Shown in pieces: positions 61,453 through 64,000 of a DNA stretch of 64,000 bases. Numbering within the stretch: position 1 is the first letter of the stretch; each line of letters starts with the position of its first letter. Location of the stretch: assembly GCA_964504195.1 (NCBI GenBank), contig CAZDDI010000010.1, positions 39,204 through 103,203 of the forward strand, given 5' to 3'. The DNA comes from CAZDDI01 sp964504195. GTDB lineage: Bacteria > Chloroflexota > Anaerolineae > B4-G1 > SLSP01. A program made the position numbers and the translations under genes. The notes under the pieces were generated by a model that saw only the letters and a program-made list of their open reading frames with translations, searched no databases and had not been told where the DNA came from.

Positions 61453-63723
61453 ATGAGCGATAAAACCACAAAAATGACCCGATTGCACACACTTGCCCGG
61501 CGTTGCACTAAATTGGCTACAGCACCAACACTCTGGCTGGCAGTGATTTTGGCAGCTTTTCTACTGCTGGGCACGCTATACAGCAACGCACTACCCCTCT
61601 TCGAAGCGCCCGATGAGTCCTCGCACCTGATGGTAGTGCAGTATTTAAGACAACACCAGCGCTTACCACCCCCGCCCCCTGTCACCTACCAGGTACAAAC
61701 AGCAGCTACGATGGCCTGGGCCTTAGGCTATCACGAGCTGCCATTGTACTATGCGCCGCCACTCTATTATACCCTCGCCGCGGCGCTTGTAGGACAAAAC
61801 ACCCTCGCCGATTTGTCCGAATTGCTCACGCCCAGTCCCAACTGGGAGGTGGGCTGGGCACCGCAAGCCGACGCCATGCCAGAAAACAAGGCCATGTACG
61901 CGCATCATCCACCACGCGAAACATGGGCTACCAGTCCGACATTCCGCGCCACGCTGCTACTACGCGGATTTTCACTGCTCTTGAGCGCTGTGACCGTCCT
62001 CAGCACCTACTGGTTAGGCCAATTACTATGGCCCGACCAGTCGAATATAGCGCTTACCGCTACCGCGATAGTTGCCTTCAATCCACAATTCATTACCAAT
62101 GCCGGCGCGGTGGGAAACAACGCCTTGTTCGGTGCGCTCTTCAGCCTCGCGCTGGTAGGACTGGCCTTACATTTACAACAACCGCGCGGCTGGCGCTTCT
62201 GGGGCGGAATGGGGGTGATATTGGGGTTGGCGCTCCTCACCAAACAAAGCGCGCTGTTACTCCTACCGCTAGCGGGGCTGGCGCTGCTCCTGCGCGCGCA
62301 CGGCAGCGCCGTGCTCTGGCGCAATGCGCTGGCCTTTGTATTCCCGGCGTTGCTGCTCGCCGGCTGGTGGTACGCACGCAATGCCGCACTGCTGGGTGAT
62401 CCCTTCGCCTTGCAAATGCACTACGATACGCAAGTCTCTCTGGCGCGCTTGGGCTGGGCCGAGGTTTGGCAAATTCTCCGCTCGTTCTGGGCGATCTTCG
62501 GTTGGGGCTTGCTGATGCTGCCGGAACCGGTTTACATCAGCGTATGGAGTCTCGCCGGAGTGGGCCTGCTCGGCACGCTGTGGATGCTGCGCCCCGGCGG
62601 GCGCGTCTGGCGCTTGAGCCGTGTCCAACAGCAAACGCTGGTGCTGCTAAGCACAGCTTTGGCGCTGAATGTGGTCTCGCTGGCGCACTGGGCGGTGCAG
62701 ACCGGTGCCCCCTACGGCCGGCTGCTCAATCCCGTAATTTCCGTTTTCGCCCTACTCGTGGCCTGGGGGTGGACTTGCTGGACTCCGGCGCAGGCCCGCG
62801 CCTGGATAGGGGGTGGCTTGAGCGGGTTGGCGTTCATTGGCGCGGTGCTGATCCCGTCACTAACGCTCCGCCCGGCTTATGGTTTCCCCTATCTACCGGA
62901 CGGCCTTCCCCCAACGGCGCAACCGCTCCAGATCGAGTTCCCCGATGGGATTCTCCTTAGCGGTTATGAAGCACCTGCCGTCCCGCTCCAGGCGGGTGAG
63001 GCAGCAGCTTTCACAGTGTACTGGACACCAACGCAATCCGCCGCCCGCTATCGTGTCTGGGCGCAGCTCGGCCCAGAAGACCCGCGCGAACAGGTCGCCG
63101 AAGCCACCCATTGGTTAGGCAGCGCGCTGTACCCTAGCGATCTTTGGGAAGCTTCGGGTATCATTCCACAACCCTTTCACCTGCAAGTTCCCGATTGGGC
63201 GATTGCACCGGGGCGTTATTGGCTCCGGATAGGACTGCTGAATGTAGACGGGACGCCACGTCTGCTGCCCGATGGCACACCCTACGCCACACTTGGGCCG
63301 TGGCGTTTACTGCCCGCGGTCGCCCCACCAAAACCAATACAAACGCTACAGTACACGCTAGGCGAGCACATCCGCCTGACCGGGTACACGGTTGAGCACG
63401 AAGGTACGGAATCCAAGATAACGTTGGACTGGCTGGCCCTATCCCCGCCCCCCGCTGATTACACTGTTTTTTTACATGCGCTGAACGCCCAGGGCGAACT
63501 GGTCACGCAAATAGATGCGCCGCCGCGCAACGGTGCATATCCTACCTCCTGGTGGTTGCCCGGACAACATATCCCCGATACTTACTCACTCCCTTGTACA
63601 ATCACGTCACGCGAAGTGCTCATAGGGCTGTACGATCCGCAGACACTGTTACGTCTACCGGTTTACGACGCGACAGGCAACCGTATTCTCCACGACACTA
63701 TCCCTTTACTCGCTTGCCCTTAA
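61453..63723 (+). CDS. Large membrane glycosyltransferase (GT-C / DUF2142-like)
   Basis: The protein has 756 residues from ATG 61453 (773 if GTG 61402 is used; no clear Shine-Dalgarno for either). About ten membrane helices (TLWLAVILAAFLLLGTLYSN first). The first external loop has LPLFEAPDESSHLMVVQYLR, the PDE-type acidic motif of GT-C enzymes that use polyprenyl-phosphate sugars. From about residue 520 the protein is extracytoplasmic and beta-rich, with two related segments (LPSGYEAPAVPLQ-like: QIEFPDGILLSGYEAPAVPL; HIRLTGYTVEHEGTESKITL). It may glycosylate surface proteins or polymers together with the GT2 at 6117. Confidence 0.78.
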   Translation: MSDKTTKMTRLHTLARRCTKLATAPTLWLAVILAAFLLLGTLYSNALPLFEAPDESSHLMVVQYLRQHQRLPPPPPVTYQVQTAATMAWALGYHELPLYYAPPLYYTLAAALVGQNTLADLSELLTPSPNWEVGWAPQADAMPENKAMYAHHPPRETWATSPTFRATLLLRGFSLLLSAVTVLSTYWLGQLLWPDQSNIALTATAIVAFNPQFITNAGAVGNNALFGALFSLALVGLALHLQQPRGWRFWGGMGVILGLALLTKQSALLLLPLAGLALLLRAHGSAVLWRNALAFVFPALLLAGWWYARNAALLGDPFALQMHYDTQVSLARLGWAEVWQILRSFWAIFGWGLLMLPEPVYISVWSLAGVGLLGTLWMLRPGGRVWRLSRVQQQTLVLLSTALALNVVSLAHWAVQTGAPYGRLLNPVISVFALLVAWGWTCWTPAQARAWIGGGLSGLAFIGAVLIPSLTLRPAYGFPYLPDGLPPTAQPLQIEFPDGILLSGYEAPAVPLQAGEAAAFTVYWTPTQSAARYRVWAQLGPEDPREQVAEATHWLGSALYPSDLWEASGIIPQPFHLQVPDWAIAPGRYWLRIGLLNVDGTPRLLPDGTPYATLGPWRLLPAVAPPKPIQTLQYTLGEHIRLTGYTVEHEGTESKITLDWLALSPPPADYTVFLHALNAQGELVTQIDAPPRNGAYPTSWWLPGQHIPDTYSLPCTITSREVLIGLYDPQTLLRLPVYDATGNRILHDTIPLLACP

Positions 63724-63777
63724 CCTTGATACGGGCAAGCTCTGTTGCTTTGACACCTATTTGTAACCCTCAACCTA

Positions 63778-63805
63778 TTGTAAAGTCAGACTTTAGGCTT
63801 ATAAT
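63778..63805 (+). promoter_or_regulatory. Promoter-like sequence at the window end
   Basis: TTGTAA and a perfect TATAAT are separated by 16 nt in the 277-bp stretch after the GT-C gene. No coding frame starts before the window edge on the plus strand; nothing else is recognisable in 63724-64000. Confidence 0.5.
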
Positions 63806-64000
63806 AGGTATAATAATGGTCTAAAAATCCCGCTATTGCTTAAACCATCCAAGACCCGATAAGCATTTCCAAAATCCAAGCACTTCTACGCATACTTCGC
63901 GTGGATCATCAAACCTGCGCCCTTAGTCGGGTATAGTAGTTGTGTGGTTTGTTCCATCAAACGATCTTTAATCTCAAAAAGTGATTTTTTAAGAGTGTTT

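Overview
The window looks like chromosomal DNA from a member of the Chloroflexota (Anaerolineae-like), mesophilic or moderately thermophilic, with mixed base composition. No single marker proves this. The case rests on DUF11-rich secreted proteins, a secreted protein ending in a YLPLILR-type tail, an isopentenyl phosphate kinase, tandem LytR-CpsA-Psr genes, RNase J and the overall style of the proteins. There is no rRNA, CRISPR array, prophage or transposase gene. Four tRNAs (two Thr, Tyr, Trp) are present.

Layout. 1-1415: 3'-truncated PEP-utilizing enzyme gene. 1530-5928 (minus): translation/transcription operon reading tRNA-Thr(TGT), tRNA-Tyr, tRNA-Thr(GGT), rpmG, tRNA-Trp, secE, nusG, rplK, rplA, L10 leader, rplJ, rplL, terminator. 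It has two sigma70-like promoters, and rpoBC does not follow. 6055-7774: a soluble polyprenol-phosphate-type GT2 and a methyltransferase. 7968-13376: a surface unit made of a 1570-residue DUF11-repeat protein and a small proline-repeat protein with an LPQTG anchor. 13498-21458: a run of two SPFH-like membrane proteins, a helical-repeat protein, a PfkB kinase and a membrane-embedded SF2 helicase. 21646-27729: RNase J, a GT4 and two LytR-CpsA-Psr paralogues. 27750-31254 (minus): membrane glycosyltransferase, YfiH-type purine nucleoside phosphorylase, a GerW-like protein carrying a 13-cysteine Asp/Cys-rich insert, and a small membrane protein. 31534-39060: MoeA fused to a periplasmic-binding domain, a lipid-anchored or membrane-anchored surface protein, an FAD oxidoreductase, a soluble two-component pair and a release-factor-like protein. 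39090-50295 (minus): GAF sensor kinase, isopentenyl phosphate kinase, CutA, GNAT-membrane fusion, apolipoprotein N-acyltransferase-like protein, membrane protein, a second two-component pair and an FAD oxidoreductase. 50503-57963 (minus): an interrupted gene, DUF3795 protein, miaB, several envelope-related genes, nadK, an orphan antitoxin and hisS. 57975-64000: MFS transporter, NYN-domain protein, HAD phosphatase and a large membrane glycosyltransferase.

How the genes fit together. Much of the window serves the cell envelope: glycosyl transfer, attachment of cell-wall polymers, surface adhesins, lipoprotein acylation, and sensor kinases. The rest is housekeeping translation and RNA metabolism.

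The strongest unexplained signal is a family of short non-coding elements (about 135-145 bp) with inverted ends of the form CAATGTCATTAAGTTAA. Five copies can be recognised (one shortened, one decayed). Three have clear 9-bp target duplications. All five lie about 21-37 bp upstream of a start codon (two LCP genes, moeA, two sensor kinases), and the four whose direction can be read point the same way relative to the downstream gene. This looks like a mobile element that inserts into, or is retained in, 5' untranslated regions, where it would form a long hairpin in the mRNA. Other notable items are the GerW-like Cys/Asp module, the membrane helicase with its SPFH neighbours, an acidic extension on NusG, and several families of short palindromic repeats.
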